30,834 bases of DNA from Candidatus Thorarchaeota archaeon (lineage in GTDB: Archaea; Asgardarchaeota; Thorarchaeia; Thorarchaeales; Thorarchaeaceae). Within the stretch, counting starts at the first letter, position 1. The number at the start of each line of letters is the position of its first letter. A model generated the notes under the pieces. That model was not told the origin of the DNA, searched no databases, and saw only the letters and a program-made list of their open reading frames with translations. Both the position numbers and the translations under genes were made by a program. The stretch lies in the NCBI GenBank assembly GCA_016840825.1, contig JAEORN010000005.1, positions 1 through 30,834 of the forward strand, in the 5' to 3' direction. Positions 1 to 7,375 of the stretch are shown here, one piece after another.

Positions 1-434
1 AGTCTAGTCACTCCAGTTTCAGTGTTGTTTACAAAGAGAGTGAATGCCGCTCTGCCGTACGCCCCACAAGTTACCCCCGTGTCTGTTGGATATATTGCCG
101 CGGAGAATTGGCTTGCTTCAGTCAGAGATAGCGGTGACTCAAACTCTTGCTCAACAAAAGCCCAAGTGAAATATATTGAGTCCATCCTCAATGCGTACGA
201 ACCTGAGTGAACTATTGAGCTTTGAATCTGATTTTCGGTCACAGACTCGACATCGACCCATGGACTGAAGCTTCCAGTTTCAAACCCTGGATTTTCAACT
301 TCATTCTCTTCAGCCGTTACAAATGTTGCTGGAGAATTAAAGGATTCAATATTGTTTTCAGTCCGATGTGTATAATTCAAAGGTACGAATAACATGACTA
401 TTATTATCAATACAAATGGAGCGAAGCGCCTCAT
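1..434 (-). CDS. Secreted surface protein, N-terminal part (cut by window edge)
   Basis: An open frame on the minus strand starts at an ATG ending at 434 and stays open to base 1, so the C-terminal part lies outside the window (about 144 codons visible). The start is supported by the purine-rich GAGGAGG just upstream. Residues 1-20 (MRRFAPFVLIIIVMLFVPLN) form a basic then hydrophobic signal peptide. Around residues 52-64 is NPGFETGSFSPWV, a pattern common at the beginning of carbohydrate-binding or jelly-roll-like modules of extracellular proteins, followed by a beta-rich stretch. I infer an exported or cell-surface protein with at least one beta-sandwich module; the catalytic part, if any, is not visible. 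The short plus-strand frame over the same bases is a shadow. Confidence 0.75.
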   Translation of the reverse strand, partial: MRRFAPFVLIIIVMLFVPLNYTHRTENNIESFNSPATFVTAEENEVENPGFETGSFSPWVDVESVTENQIQSSIVHSGSYALRMDSIYFTWAFVEQEFESPLSLTEASQFSAAIYPTDTGVTCGAYGRAAFTLFVNNTETGVTR

Positions 435-543
435 TCTTACTCCTCCTCGGAGTTGAAGAACTCAGCACGATATATAACTTGTGTAGTTCTTAGTAAAGGA
501 GCATCATACCACGAAAGTGGAATTAATCTGTTTTAGATACCCG

Positions 544-1080
544 TTATTGAGATTTTATCCGCAAACTTGCTCCCACCCTTGAGAGGAATTGACTCTCATT
601 GGGAATCATACCTACAAATGACAAGCGGTTATTGATTGAAAATACTGGTGCAGATGAACCAATAAAACTGGAAAATCCTGCTTTATCAAGCACCGTTGAA
701 TCACCACTACCTCGTAATGCAGCATTTAACCATTCAACAGCTTCTTCAACACCCTCCTTTGAATCATAGGATGCAACTCGAATGCATATACTATCTCCAT
801 ACTTCTCTTTGGCTTTTCCAAGTAGTTGTTGAACCCTGATCATAGGATCTTTTACACCAAGCTTCATCACAATCGTATCTGAAGAAGGATCTGTTCTCAC
901 AGGAACCTGAGTCACTGAGGTGTCACCACATGATTCTTCTTCATCAAGAAGCGGGTCCTCTTCAATAATCCCAATTCCTGGCATTGGGGGAAATACGATA
1001 ATCGTGACCTCTTCAAGGCAGTCGTCGTCATTCATAGTATTTCTCAACACTTTTTCTGGATTTAGTATTATTGATGTCAC
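544..1080 (-). CDS. Hypothetical protein, possibly thioredoxin-like fold at C-terminus
   Basis: I do not recognise this 178-residue protein. It begins at a GTG (1080) in a poor ribosome-binding context; an internal ATG at 1035 (reading MNDDDCLEEV) is an equally good start. The N-terminal half is acidic and low in complexity, with cysteines 21 and 51. The C-terminal half looks folded: a helix around 78-94, a strand ICIRVASYD, a helix around 108-123, and the segment APVFSINNRLSFVGMIP at 144-160. That order (proline before a strand, a small N-N/G turn, then G-x-x-P and a final helix) resembles small thioredoxin-like archaeal proteins, but there is no CxxC motif. It is divergent from the next gene, with about 50 bases between them. 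No signal peptide, so probably cytoplasmic. Fold assignment is inference. Confidence 0.6.
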   Translation of the reverse strand: MTSIILNPEKVLRNTMNDDDCLEEVTIIVFPPMPGIGIIEEDPLLDEEESCGDTSVTQVPVRTDPSSDTIVMKLGVKDPMIRVQQLLGKAKEKYGDSICIRVASYDSKEGVEEAVEWLNAALRGSGDSTVLDKAGFSSFIGSSAPVFSINNRLSFVGMIPNESQFLSRVGASLRIKSQ

Positions 1081-1129
1081 AGTTTTTCCAAAGGTTTAAT
1101 TCATTTAGGCTGGAAGTGCTCATGCGGGT

Positions 1130-1993
1130 TTGGAGGTTTTCAACTTGGATGTAGAATCCGGAAGTGGTGTATCAAGACCATTAGTGCTGCAAGTCTATGG
1201 AGCGTCTGCTGCATGTGTCAGAAGCCAAAGAGATACCATCATGGGTGTACAAGCTGGTAAGAATGTAGTGCGTACTCAAGAAACTGGTATGGTATTAGTA
1301 GACCCTGAAATCTACACTACATCGAAATGCGGTGGTGATTTAGTATGTCCTGGCTCGACAGGAAGCGGAGAAGGAGAGCTAGCTTGTCTGATTATAATCG
1401 CTATCCTAATGTCAGTCTTTGCCATCGTTTGGACTGCTATAATGATAGCATTCTCAATTGTAACAATTGGTGGTTTTATTAGACGGAGATTCAGGACGCT
1501 AGTAGAGATTCATAAAGAGAACAAGGAGTTCTTAGGCAAGCTCGGTATTCTGATTTTGAGAAACGGCGGAGTTATGAGATACAACTTAGGGCATCCTTAC
1601 TACAATCGTTGGGTAGCATCGACCTTTAATCTCTTCAAAAGGATGAAACATATGCGACAATTTAGCCTCTCGCTTGGTCTTATTTGGGGAATCATAGAAA
1701 TAGCATTCAAAGCGAATACATTCATTGACCCATCATTCCACTATGATCTCTGGCCATTCCGAATTGTCATGATTTTGATTTTCGCTCCCTTGATTCTCTA
1801 TAGCCCAATCTTGGAGTGGCAGTTCAGAAGTGCATTCTCAGAGGGCGAAGAGATTGCGATGCAGCTGATCAGTGAAGAGCCTATGTACAATCCTGATCAT
1901 GAAATGCAATTCACGCAGAAGCCAAGTGTGATCGAAATGCCAACAAAAATTAGGGCGCCTATAACGGAATTCGAAGAACACGATTTTGAATAG
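1130..1993 (+). CDS. Hypothetical multi-pass membrane protein
   Basis: This 287-residue protein is not one I recognise. The frame opens at a TTG at 1130 preceded by a GGAAGTG-like sequence; the first in-frame ATG is at 1241 and would remove 37 residues. Residues 1-80 are soluble and contain a Cys-rich turn (KCGGDLVCPG). Long hydrophobic stretches lie at about 85-116 (possibly two helices), 178-194 and 208-228. A basic loop (RRRFR at about 118-122) follows the first, suggesting a cytoplasmic face there. The tail from 235 is hydrophilic and acidic. A small inverted repeat (2009-2025) follows the stop. Neighbours give no functional hint. Confident it is coding; role unknown. Confidence 0.65.
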   Translation: MEVFNLDVESGSGVSRPLVLQVYGASAACVRSQRDTIMGVQAGKNVVRTQETGMVLVDPEIYTTSKCGGDLVCPGSTGSGEGELACLIIIAILMSVFAIVWTAIMIAFSIVTIGGFIRRRFRTLVEIHKENKEFLGKLGILILRNGGVMRYNLGHPYYNRWVASTFNLFKRMKHMRQFSLSLGLIWGIIEIAFKANTFIDPSFHYDLWPFRIVMILIFAPLILYSPILEWQFRSAFSEGEEIAMQLISEEPMYNPDHEMQFTQKPSVIEMPTKIRAPITEFEEHDFE

Positions 1994-2065
1994 ATAACTG
2001 TTAAATGCCATATTATCACAATATGCGTTTGCTCAGGTTGAGTATCCTTCAGGAGTGCTCTATCG

Positions 2066-3433
2066 ATGAATCCTCGTAAGATAGTAATGATAATAGTTAT
2101 TCTCGCTCTAGTTGTTGCAACACTTGTTTTCGCCCTTCTCCCTCTGCTTCAACCCCCTCCCACTCCACCTGAAGTTGATAATCCTCCTGAACTTCTGATA
2201 TCTACACCATTAGAGCATTCTGAACTTTCAGATGTCGTTATTTTCAACATCACAGTAATAGATGAAGAGGATTTAGTTGCTGACCTTTTCATCGACGGAA
2301 CCTTTCGAGCAAGTTCGAATAACTATACTTGGGACACGACAACCGAAACAGATGGTCGACACACCATAAGAGCTTCCGTGGAAGATAGTGGGGGACAGAA
2401 AGATTCGGAGGATTTTGAGGTGACAATTGATAATATTGTAGAAGAATTCGTCTTTGACGACCTCTTCAAAATAATGACATACAATATCAAAGAGTCCGGA
2501 TTGAATGATGATTGGAAGGAGATAATCAAACAAGAGAATCCTGATGCTATCATTCTGGTGGAAACAGGATTCCTTGACGATAGATCCAACGAAGAGCTAA
2601 ATGCAGCAACAAGCGAGTTGAATGCATTCTTTACAGATGAGATGCCTTATGACTCATACACAGCTCAAGGGGTTTCGTATTCCACTACAGGTGAAGCTAT
2701 TCTCAGCAGGTTTCCAGTGATTAGCTTTACACAACTCGATCACGTGCCTATGGATGATTTGTCTGATTACTATGTGACTCACGATTTTATAGATGCCCTA
2801 TTGGACATCAATGGAACGCAAGTGCATGTCATTGGTGCTCATCTAAAGGCTTCTGAAGGAGAATCGAATCAGATAAGACGTGAGTATGAAACAGAAGGCA
2901 TAATCAACTACATGGATAATCTGGGGAATGTCCCAATCCTCTATCTAGGTGACCAGAACTCCTACTCTCCTGATGATACTGGTGACTTGGCTCCTATGTC
3001 TGATAGTTTTCTCGGATATGGCCCAATGACAATGATGCTACATCCTGAGAATGAAACCTATGGAAGATATTCCTCTGAGGTTCACAACTTCACAGATGTC
3101 TTTAGATCTTTAAATCCTGATGATCCCGGCTACACATATGGTGGTCAATTCGGCGATCCCTTCATGCGCATCGACTATATCATCGCTAATTCTTTCTTTG
3201 ATGGATTATTCCTGAATGCATCAGTTGTGGATGGAGAACTAGCAGACTCTGCGTCAGATCACTATGCTGTTTCTGCTTGGATAAATTGGACTTCCGTAGA
3301 CGAAAACGGATTAGCTAATCAACAGATCATCACCGATTCGGGTGTTGATGGAATCAATGCTAATTATACGTGTAGCTGTCTGATTTCACCTTGGCAGCAA
3401 TCTCTAGCCTGTGCAGTTGTAGAAAGAAAATGA
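2066..3433 (+). CDS. Membrane-anchored endonuclease/exonuclease/phosphatase-fold protein
   Basis: 455 residues from an ATG. Residues 5-28 form one hydrophobic helix (uncleaved anchor or signal), followed by a proline-rich linker and an Ig-like beta domain at about 40-123 (ELLISTPLE through DGRHTIRASVEDS). Residues 130-405 carry the ordered motifs of the EEP superfamily: MTYNI (Asn140), ILVET (Glu166), GAHL (His259), LGDQN (Asp296/Asn298, usually GDFN or GDxN), RIDYI (Asp370) and SDHYAV (Asp398, His399). These build the divalent-metal phosphoesterase site, so it probably cleaves a phosphodiester (nucleic acid, phospholipid or sugar phosphate) outside the cell. Substrate cannot be told from sequence. 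The last 35 residues are odd and Cys-containing, and may result from a frameshift (see findings). A shared hairpin terminator follows immediately. Confidence 0.88.
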   Translation: MNPRKIVMIIVILALVVATLVFALLPLLQPPPTPPEVDNPPELLISTPLEHSELSDVVIFNITVIDEEDLVADLFIDGTFRASSNNYTWDTTTETDGRHTIRASVEDSGGQKDSEDFEVTIDNIVEEFVFDDLFKIMTYNIKESGLNDDWKEIIKQENPDAIILVETGFLDDRSNEELNAATSELNAFFTDEMPYDSYTAQGVSYSTTGEAILSRFPVISFTQLDHVPMDDLSDYYVTHDFIDALLDINGTQVHVIGAHLKASEGESNQIRREYETEGIINYMDNLGNVPILYLGDQNSYSPDDTGDLAPMSDSFLGYGPMTMMLHPENETYGRYSSEVHNFTDVFRSLNPDDPGYTYGGQFGDPFMRIDYIIANSFFDGLFLNASVVDGELADSASDHYAVSAWINWTSVDENGLANQQIITDSGVDGINANYTCSCLISPWQQSLACAVVERK

Positions 3434-3458
3434 CATAGAGGAGTAGATGCCTCTATGT
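3433..3458. terminator. Bidirectional hairpin between convergent genes
   Basis: A perfect 9-bp inverted repeat (ACATAGAGG / CCTCTATGT, 8-base loop) begins at the stop codon of the EEP gene and ends 6 bases before the stop of the convergent TspO-like gene. The position suggests a transcript end or 3' stabiliser for both genes. No long T-run follows on the plus strand until about 3482 (GGATTTTTT). Confidence 0.6.
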
Positions 3459-3463
3459 TCACC

Positions 3464-4285
3464 TCACTCATTCAATGCTGGATTTTTTACTAAATAGAAC
3501 TCCTTGATGCTCTTCTTTCTCATGATCGGAACCAGAATGATTGCTATTGCAATAATGACAGCGGTTCCAAATGCTGCAATACTAATCACAGGAATCAGTA
3601 TCTGCTTTAATCCGATGCCAACAGTTGCCCAAATCACAACTAGACTATATGCTATATCCTTTCGAAGAATCAACATTAGTAGTGTGATGAGAAGTGCGAT
3701 AACAATAACCACAGCCGTCCACATCTCTTGGATTCCACTTGGAATCGCGGGGATTGCGACATTTAACACAGAGGCTGTGTTGGCAATCGACGCTAATGAA
3801 ACCCATCCAATATAGACACTAATCGGAAGATGTATTCCCAACTTCTCAGATATTGGTACTTCCATGATTCCTATGCCGAGTTTTATGTAAGTAACTAGGC
3901 CAATGAATAGGAATGTGAATATTAGAACTGGTGTAACCAGATAGATGGCTACATCAGTATAAGCAAGGTGGAAAATCGTCAACCATAGCGTGTTGATTAT
4001 TCCTCCGATCACATAGAAGAAAGCAGTCCACTTTAGATAAGGCATATCTCTCTGAGATGATCTAATTTGATAGTAGGCTGTGATGATTAGAAGTGAGTAG
4101 ATGACACTCCAAATCGAAAAAACATAACCTGGAGGGGTGAACATACTGGGGTAGAAATCTGATATCTCTCCTGAGGTTGCACCGTTTAGTGGTAAAGCTT
4201 CTAGTATCCCATTTACAATGATTGTCAGAACTATTGAAAGCGCTATTACAATCTGAAGTATCAATGAATTATTACGCTCGTTCAT
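3464..4285 (-). CDS. TspO/MBR-like tryptophan-rich membrane protein
   Basis: 273 residues, almost entirely hydrophobic helices with short loops (about 8 predicted). The segment FTPPGYVFSIWSVIYSLL (about 49-66) matches the signature of the TspO/MBR (peripheral benzodiazepine receptor) family, whose canonical members read P-x-x-x-F-x-x-W-x-x-I-Y there. Usual TspO proteins have five helices and about 160 residues; this belongs with the longer relatives annotated 'tryptophan-rich sensory protein'. Family members bind porphyrins or other hydrophobic ligands, but the ligand here is unknown. The ATG at 4285 sits directly behind GATAGGAG, and a TATA-like box lies about 30-37 bases upstream, so the mRNA probably has a very short leader. 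Confidence 0.75.
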   Translation of the reverse strand: MNERNNSLILQIVIALSIVLTIIVNGILEALPLNGATSGEISDFYPSMFTPPGYVFSIWSVIYSLLIITAYYQIRSSQRDMPYLKWTAFFYVIGGIINTLWLTIFHLAYTDVAIYLVTPVLIFTFLFIGLVTYIKLGIGIMEVPISEKLGIHLPISVYIGWVSLASIANTASVLNVAIPAIPSGIQEMWTAVVIVIALLITLLMLILRKDIAYSLVVIWATVGIGLKQILIPVISIAAFGTAVIIAIAIILVPIMRKKSIKEFYLVKNPALNE

Positions 4286-4314
4286 CTCCTATCAATTGGC
4301 ACTTCTGCTCAACA

Positions 4315-4322
4315 CTTATAAA
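4315..4322 (-). promoter_or_regulatory. TATA-like box of the TspO-like gene
   Basis: On the minus strand the sequence reads TTTATAAG, 30-37 bases before the ATG at 4285. An archaeal TATA box sits about 25 bases before transcription start, which would give a leader of only a few bases. Inference from position and composition. Confidence 0.5.
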
Positions 4323-4372
4323 ATTCACTATAGTTAACAATATTATCAAAACTTTGGATTCTTTCTAATAGT

Positions 4373-4383
4373 CTTTATATATG
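4373..4383 (+). promoter_or_regulatory. Candidate TATA box in the 4286-4545 gap
   Basis: CTTTATATATG is the best TATA-like sequence on the plus strand in this 260-base gap. If it serves the secreted-protein operon beginning at 4546, the leader would be about 140 bases, long compared with the other genes here. I see no further gene in the gap; its function is uncertain. Confidence 0.35.
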
Positions 4384-4545
4384 CCACAAAATCGCACGAG
4401 ACTTCACTCTGTGACATCCAAAACCCATTTTTCTTACGAAATCATGAATTGATACTTTCAAAGAATGAATATCAATCTCCCAAAACCACGAAACTACTGA
4501 GTACAATTGCCCTGCATTTGTACTTTAGTTTAGGAGAGAGATATA

Positions 4546-5019
4546 TTGAGAACATCCATAATACTATGTAGTATACTCGTTTTTTTGATGATGTTACCAT
4601 CAGTCAAATCCATAGCTACGGAGAATGCTTTTTCTCCCGCCGCGATTATTGGTGAAACTGAGGTAGTCGTCGATATAAAACCAGATACTCTAAGCACCAA
4701 GAGCAGTGGTAGATGGATTACGTGCTATATCACACCATCGGAAGGATACGATGCCCGAGATATTGATGCCTCGTCTGTTACCCTTGAAGGAGTGTCCGCA
4801 TTACCCAATCAATTTGGATATGTAGACATCAACGAAGACGGTATATGTGAGCTAATGGTGAAGTTTGATAGATCCACCATTCTTGCTGATCTTCTGACTA
4901 TAACCTATGAAGAATATCTCGTCTGTGTCTATCTTATGCATATAGCAGGAAGCTATACGGATGGAGTGTCTTTCACAGGTACTGATTCTGTCAACGTATT
5001 CTATAATGGTTGGAGCTGA
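4546..5019 (+). CDS. Small secreted beta-domain protein, partner of caspase-like gene
   Basis: 157 residues from a TTG placed 5 bases after TAGGAGAGAG, a convincing ribosome-binding site; no ATG is available in the N-terminal region. Residues 1-24 form a signal peptide (MRTSIILCSILVFLMMLPSV). The mature part has VVDIKPDTLSTKSSGRWITC followed by EGYDARDIDASSVTLEG, a module I associate with archaeal and bacterial secreted proteins where D-x-x-P-x-x-L-x-x-x-S-x-G-x-x-I begins a beta-sandwich; its exact function is not known to me. The gene ends 5 bases before the ATG of the caspase-like protease, so they are very likely co-transcribed. It may be a substrate, chaperone or targeting module for that protease (inference). 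Confidence 0.75.
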   Translation: MRTSIILCSILVFLMMLPSVKSIATENAFSPAAIIGETEVVVDIKPDTLSTKSSGRWITCYITPSEGYDARDIDASSVTLEGVSALPNQFGYVDINEDGICELMVKFDRSTILADLLTITYEEYLVCVYLMHIAGSYTDGVSFTGTDSVNVFYNGWS

Positions 5020-5024
5020 TTGAT

Positions 5025-5903
5025 ATGAGAGCTGCAAAAATCACATTCCTTGCTTTTCTCCTAATCATCTCAATGATGCTATCATTCACTCCTCAAACAT
5101 CGATATCCTCTGATAGTCGGTATCTAGACGTAGGCGAGAGTCAAGATTTTGCAATCAATCTTTTTGAATCGGAATCCACACAGACACAATCACAAAAAGC
5201 ATCTCATTGGGCAGTTGTAGTTGGTATAAGCGACTACAAAGCCATAGGTGATTTGCGTTATTGTGATGATGACGCAAATGATTGGTATGCATACCTAGCT
5301 GAACTCGGTTACGAGAACATCATTGTGCTTGGAGATAATTCAAGTGTGTATACCCAATATGATGGTCTAGCAACTGAATACAACGTAAAGCAAGCACTCC
5401 TCTATGTGGTTAGTAATGCTGGCGAGAAAGACACGATTGCCTTCATATCTTCTGGACATGGCTCTGGTGATAGTAGAGGTGCAAGTCTTCTTTGTATGTG
5501 GGACATCACAGCAGGAGAAAACGGAGAAGACGGATACCTATGGGACTACGAGGTTGCTTCGATATTGCAATACGCTCAATCTGCGAATATCTTCGTATTC
5601 CTTGACCACTGCTTTGCTGGCGGATTTGGAGATGATTTGATGGCTATGCCGAACGCCGATAATGTCTACGTAGCAGTTACGTGCGATATTATGGGAATGG
5701 GCTGGGATGCTGGTGAATACAGTAACGGTTTGTGGACATACTTCTTCCTGGAGTACACACTAATTGGTGTTTTTGATTCTGATCCACGAACTGATATGGA
5801 ATCAGCATTTCTGATAGCTGAATCAGTGTATCCATATCCAAGAGGAGCACATCATCCACAAGCATACGATGGTGATACTACCAGTCTATTCTACCTCTGG
5901 TAA
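5025..5903 (+). CDS. Secreted caspase-like (C14/metacaspase-type) cysteine protease
   Basis: I chose the ATG at 5025, which has GGAG 9 bases upstream; a TTG at 5010 would overlap the previous gene by 10 bases. Residues 1-25 form a signal peptide. The caspase fold starts at HWAVVVGISDYK (61-72), followed by an acidic DDDAN helix, ATEYNVKQAL, then the catalytic His in SSGHGSG (His145) and the catalytic Cys in FLDHCFAGG (Cys196). Both sit at the ends of hydrophobic strands, as in clan CD peptidases. At 292 residues it is a single-domain enzyme with little beyond the p20/p10-like core. Acidic surroundings of the Cys would suit Arg/Lys specificity as in metacaspases, but this is inference. It probably acts outside the membrane. 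A strong hairpin terminator follows. Confidence 0.88.
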   Translation: MRAAKITFLAFLLIISMMLSFTPQTSISSDSRYLDVGESQDFAINLFESESTQTQSQKASHWAVVVGISDYKAIGDLRYCDDDANDWYAYLAELGYENIIVLGDNSSVYTQYDGLATEYNVKQALLYVVSNAGEKDTIAFISSGHGSGDSRGASLLCMWDITAGENGEDGYLWDYEVASILQYAQSANIFVFLDHCFAGGFGDDLMAMPNADNVYVAVTCDIMGMGWDAGEYSNGLWTYFFLEYTLIGVFDSDPRTDMESAFLIAESVYPYPRGAHHPQAYDGDTTSLFYLW

Positions 5904-5948
5904 CAATAGGAACAACAAAATGACATAGACATACAACGAGAATCGCTC

Positions 5949-5987
5949 AAAGGTGCTGGGGGAGTTTTGAGGGCACCTTTCTCTTCT
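5949..5987 (+). terminator. Hairpin terminator after the caspase-like operon
   Basis: A perfect 8-bp stem (AAAGGTGC at 5949-5956, GCACCTTT at 5973-5980) encloses a 16-base G/T-rich loop, followed by a pyrimidine-rich CTCTTCTTG. It lies 45 bases after the stop at 5903 and before the next promoter, so it probably ends the transcript. Confidence 0.6.
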
Positions 5988-6040
5988 TGTAGAGGAAATC
6001 AGGCGATGAGTTATTTCCTTGGCTTCACTTTCTCCCAGCT

Positions 6041-6060
6041 TGTGTTAAATAGGAGTTTGT
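6041..6060 (+). promoter_or_regulatory. Promoter of first membrane/zinc-ribbon paralogue
   Basis: CTTGTGTTAAATAGGAGTTTGT is nearly matched at 6699-6716 upstream of the paralogue (CTTGTTAAATACTGGTTTGT). In both, the TTAAATA box ends 36-37 bases before the ATG, and both are followed by a GGTGGT sequence just before the start. Position fits an archaeal TATA box (transcription start about 25 bases downstream). Confidence 0.6.
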
Positions 6061-6086
6061 ATATTTTCTCATAATCTGGTGGTCGC

Positions 6087-6596
6087 ATGAAGAATATCTG
6101 GAACTGCATCTCCTGTCTTGGGATACTTCTGTTGATTGTTGGAGCCGGAATGGCTGCACTATTCACCGTGGCCTATTTCTATATCCTTAATGTACTTGGT
6201 CAGACATTTGATGACGGAGGAGCTCAAGTATTCTCATTGATTGCTACTGGTGTAGTGATTGCTGTTATTGGTGCTGTATTCACTACCTACCAATTCTCAC
6301 GTGCCCGGAAGTGGAACAATCTTGTACGGTTCGCCAAGATGAAGGGCGAGATAACTATGCAGGAAGCTGCTGAGCATGTCGGTGTTTCACCAGAGAAAGC
6401 GAAAGCGATTATCTATGAAGCTGTTGGAGAAGGAGAACTGACTGGCACAATAACCGGCGATGTATTTACACGAGGTACCCCTGCGGTCATTACCCGAGTT
6501 TCTGAAACACAGAAGGTACTGATCATCTGTCCGTATTGTGGCGCCAAGAACGAGCAAGGCGCTCCCAGATGTCATAATTGCAGTAATGCGCTGTAA
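6087..6596 (+). CDS. Two-helix membrane protein with winged-helix-like segment and zinc ribbon (paralogue 1)
   Basis: 169 residues. Two membrane helices (about 8-34 and 47-67) are followed by a basic junction (SRARKWNN) and a soluble region at about 76-128 reading RFAKMKGEITMQEAAEHVGV then KAKAIIYEAVGEGELTGTI. This spacing of helices ending in 'G-x-L-x-G-x-I' is typical of the winged-helix half of PCI-like domains. The C-terminus is a zinc ribbon, CX2C-X10-CX2C (CPYCGAKNEQGAPRCHNC). The topology suggests a membrane tether displaying a protein- or nucleic-acid-binding domain in the cytoplasm. Partner unknown. The next gene is a paralogue with the same layout, and a small hairpin follows the stop. 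Confidence 0.8.
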   Translation: MKNIWNCISCLGILLLIVGAGMAALFTVAYFYILNVLGQTFDDGGAQVFSLIATGVVIAVIGAVFTTYQFSRARKWNNLVRFAKMKGEITMQEAAEHVGVSPEKAKAIIYEAVGEGELTGTITGDVFTRGTPAVITRVSETQKVLIICPYCGAKNEQGAPRCHNCSNAL

Positions 6597-6616
6597 GAGG
6601 GTAATAGCATCCCCTC
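6597..6616 (+). terminator. Short hairpin after paralogue 1
   Basis: GAGGG (6597-6601) can pair with CCCTC (6612-6616) immediately after the stop codon. A similar stem occurs at the same place behind the paralogue at 7242. Weak stem and no T-run, so either a poor terminator or an RNA 3' structure. Confidence 0.3.
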
Positions 6617-6698
6617 ATTCTCCAGCACAACATCATAAGAGATGGGTTAACCCCGTCCCTAATTATATCATTGTTCAAATGATAATATGATAGTCGTT

Positions 6699-6716
6699 CT
6701 TGTTAAATACTGGTTT
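6699..6716 (+). promoter_or_regulatory. Promoter of second membrane/zinc-ribbon paralogue
   Basis: CTTGTTAAATACTGGTTTGT repeats the element found before the first paralogue, with the TTAAATA box 37 bases before the ATG at 6746. Each copy therefore appears to have its own promoter even though the genes are tandem. Confidence 0.6.
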
Positions 6717-6745
6717 GTCCATCTCTCTACTATTCGGGTGGTTCT

Positions 6746-7243
6746 ATGAAGAGTTCATGTAATTGTGTAGTATGCTTTGGATTGCTCCTTGTTGCAGGTG
6801 GAGGTTTCTTATTGATCTACTTCACGCCCTATCTCTTTGATGAAGGAGCTTGGATTAGCTTATTTGGTGGAGATGACACCATGCTAATGGTGGGCATATC
6901 TGGAATTGTGGTACTAGTAGGATTCCTGGTGATCTTCTTCGGATTCTTAGAAACGAAGAAATGGAATCGTGTAGTATCAATTGCCAAGTCCCAGAATCAG
7001 ATTTCTCTAACTGAACTCGGTATCAAATCTGGGATCCCCGCATCAAAGGTGTCAAGTATCATCTATGATGCAATAGGATCTGGAGAACTGAGTGGGACAA
7101 TTGAAGGAGAAACTTTCACGAAATCAGCTCCTTCAGTAGGTACAATGTCAGGTGCTGCGAAAGTCTTGGTCATCTGTCCGTACTGTGGTGCGAAGACTGA
7201 GCAGGGTCTTCCGAAATGTCAGAAATGCGGTGCATCTCTCTAG
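6746..7243 (+). CDS. Two-helix membrane protein with winged-helix-like segment and zinc ribbon (paralogue 2)
   Basis: 165 residues, clearly paralogous to the preceding gene: a Cys-bearing start (MKSSCNCVVCFG against MKNIWNCISCLG), two membrane helices (about 9-28 and 46-68), KKWNRVVSIAKSQNQISLTE, then SKVSSIIYDAIGSGELSGTI and a C-terminal zinc ribbon CPYCGAKTEQGLPKCQKC. Most conserved between copies are the KWN junction, the helix leading to G-E-L-x-G-T-I, and the ribbon; the extracellular loops differ. That pattern suggests a shared cytoplasmic partner but different outside sensing or packing (inference). Its own promoter and a trailing hairpin indicate monocistronic expression. Confidence 0.8.
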   Translation: MKSSCNCVVCFGLLLVAGGGFLLIYFTPYLFDEGAWISLFGGDDTMLMVGISGIVVLVGFLVIFFGFLETKKWNRVVSIAKSQNQISLTELGIKSGIPASKVSSIIYDAIGSGELSGTIEGETFTKSAPSVGTMSGAAKVLVICPYCGAKTEQGLPKCQKCGASL

Positions 7244-7265
7244 GGGACTTGCATCATATTCCCCT
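7242..7265 (+). terminator. Short hairpin after paralogue 2
   Basis: AGGGGA (7242-7247) pairs with TCCCCT (7260-7265) across a 12-base loop, starting inside the stop codon. It parallels the stem behind paralogue 1. Confidence 0.4.
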
Positions 7266-7375
7266 CGATAGATTCCTCGCATCGTTTGGTGCGATTCTGA
7301 ATCAAAATCCCTTGGTTGGAGTTACCGATTTCTAAACACAAGTAAGTGCATACCCTCTTACATGACATCATATGG

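Noticed and set aside
22..210. Plus-strand 62-residue frame at the window start
   Set aside because: The minus strand over the same bases encodes a continuous secreted protein with a signal peptide and ribosome-binding site; the plus frame is a shadow.
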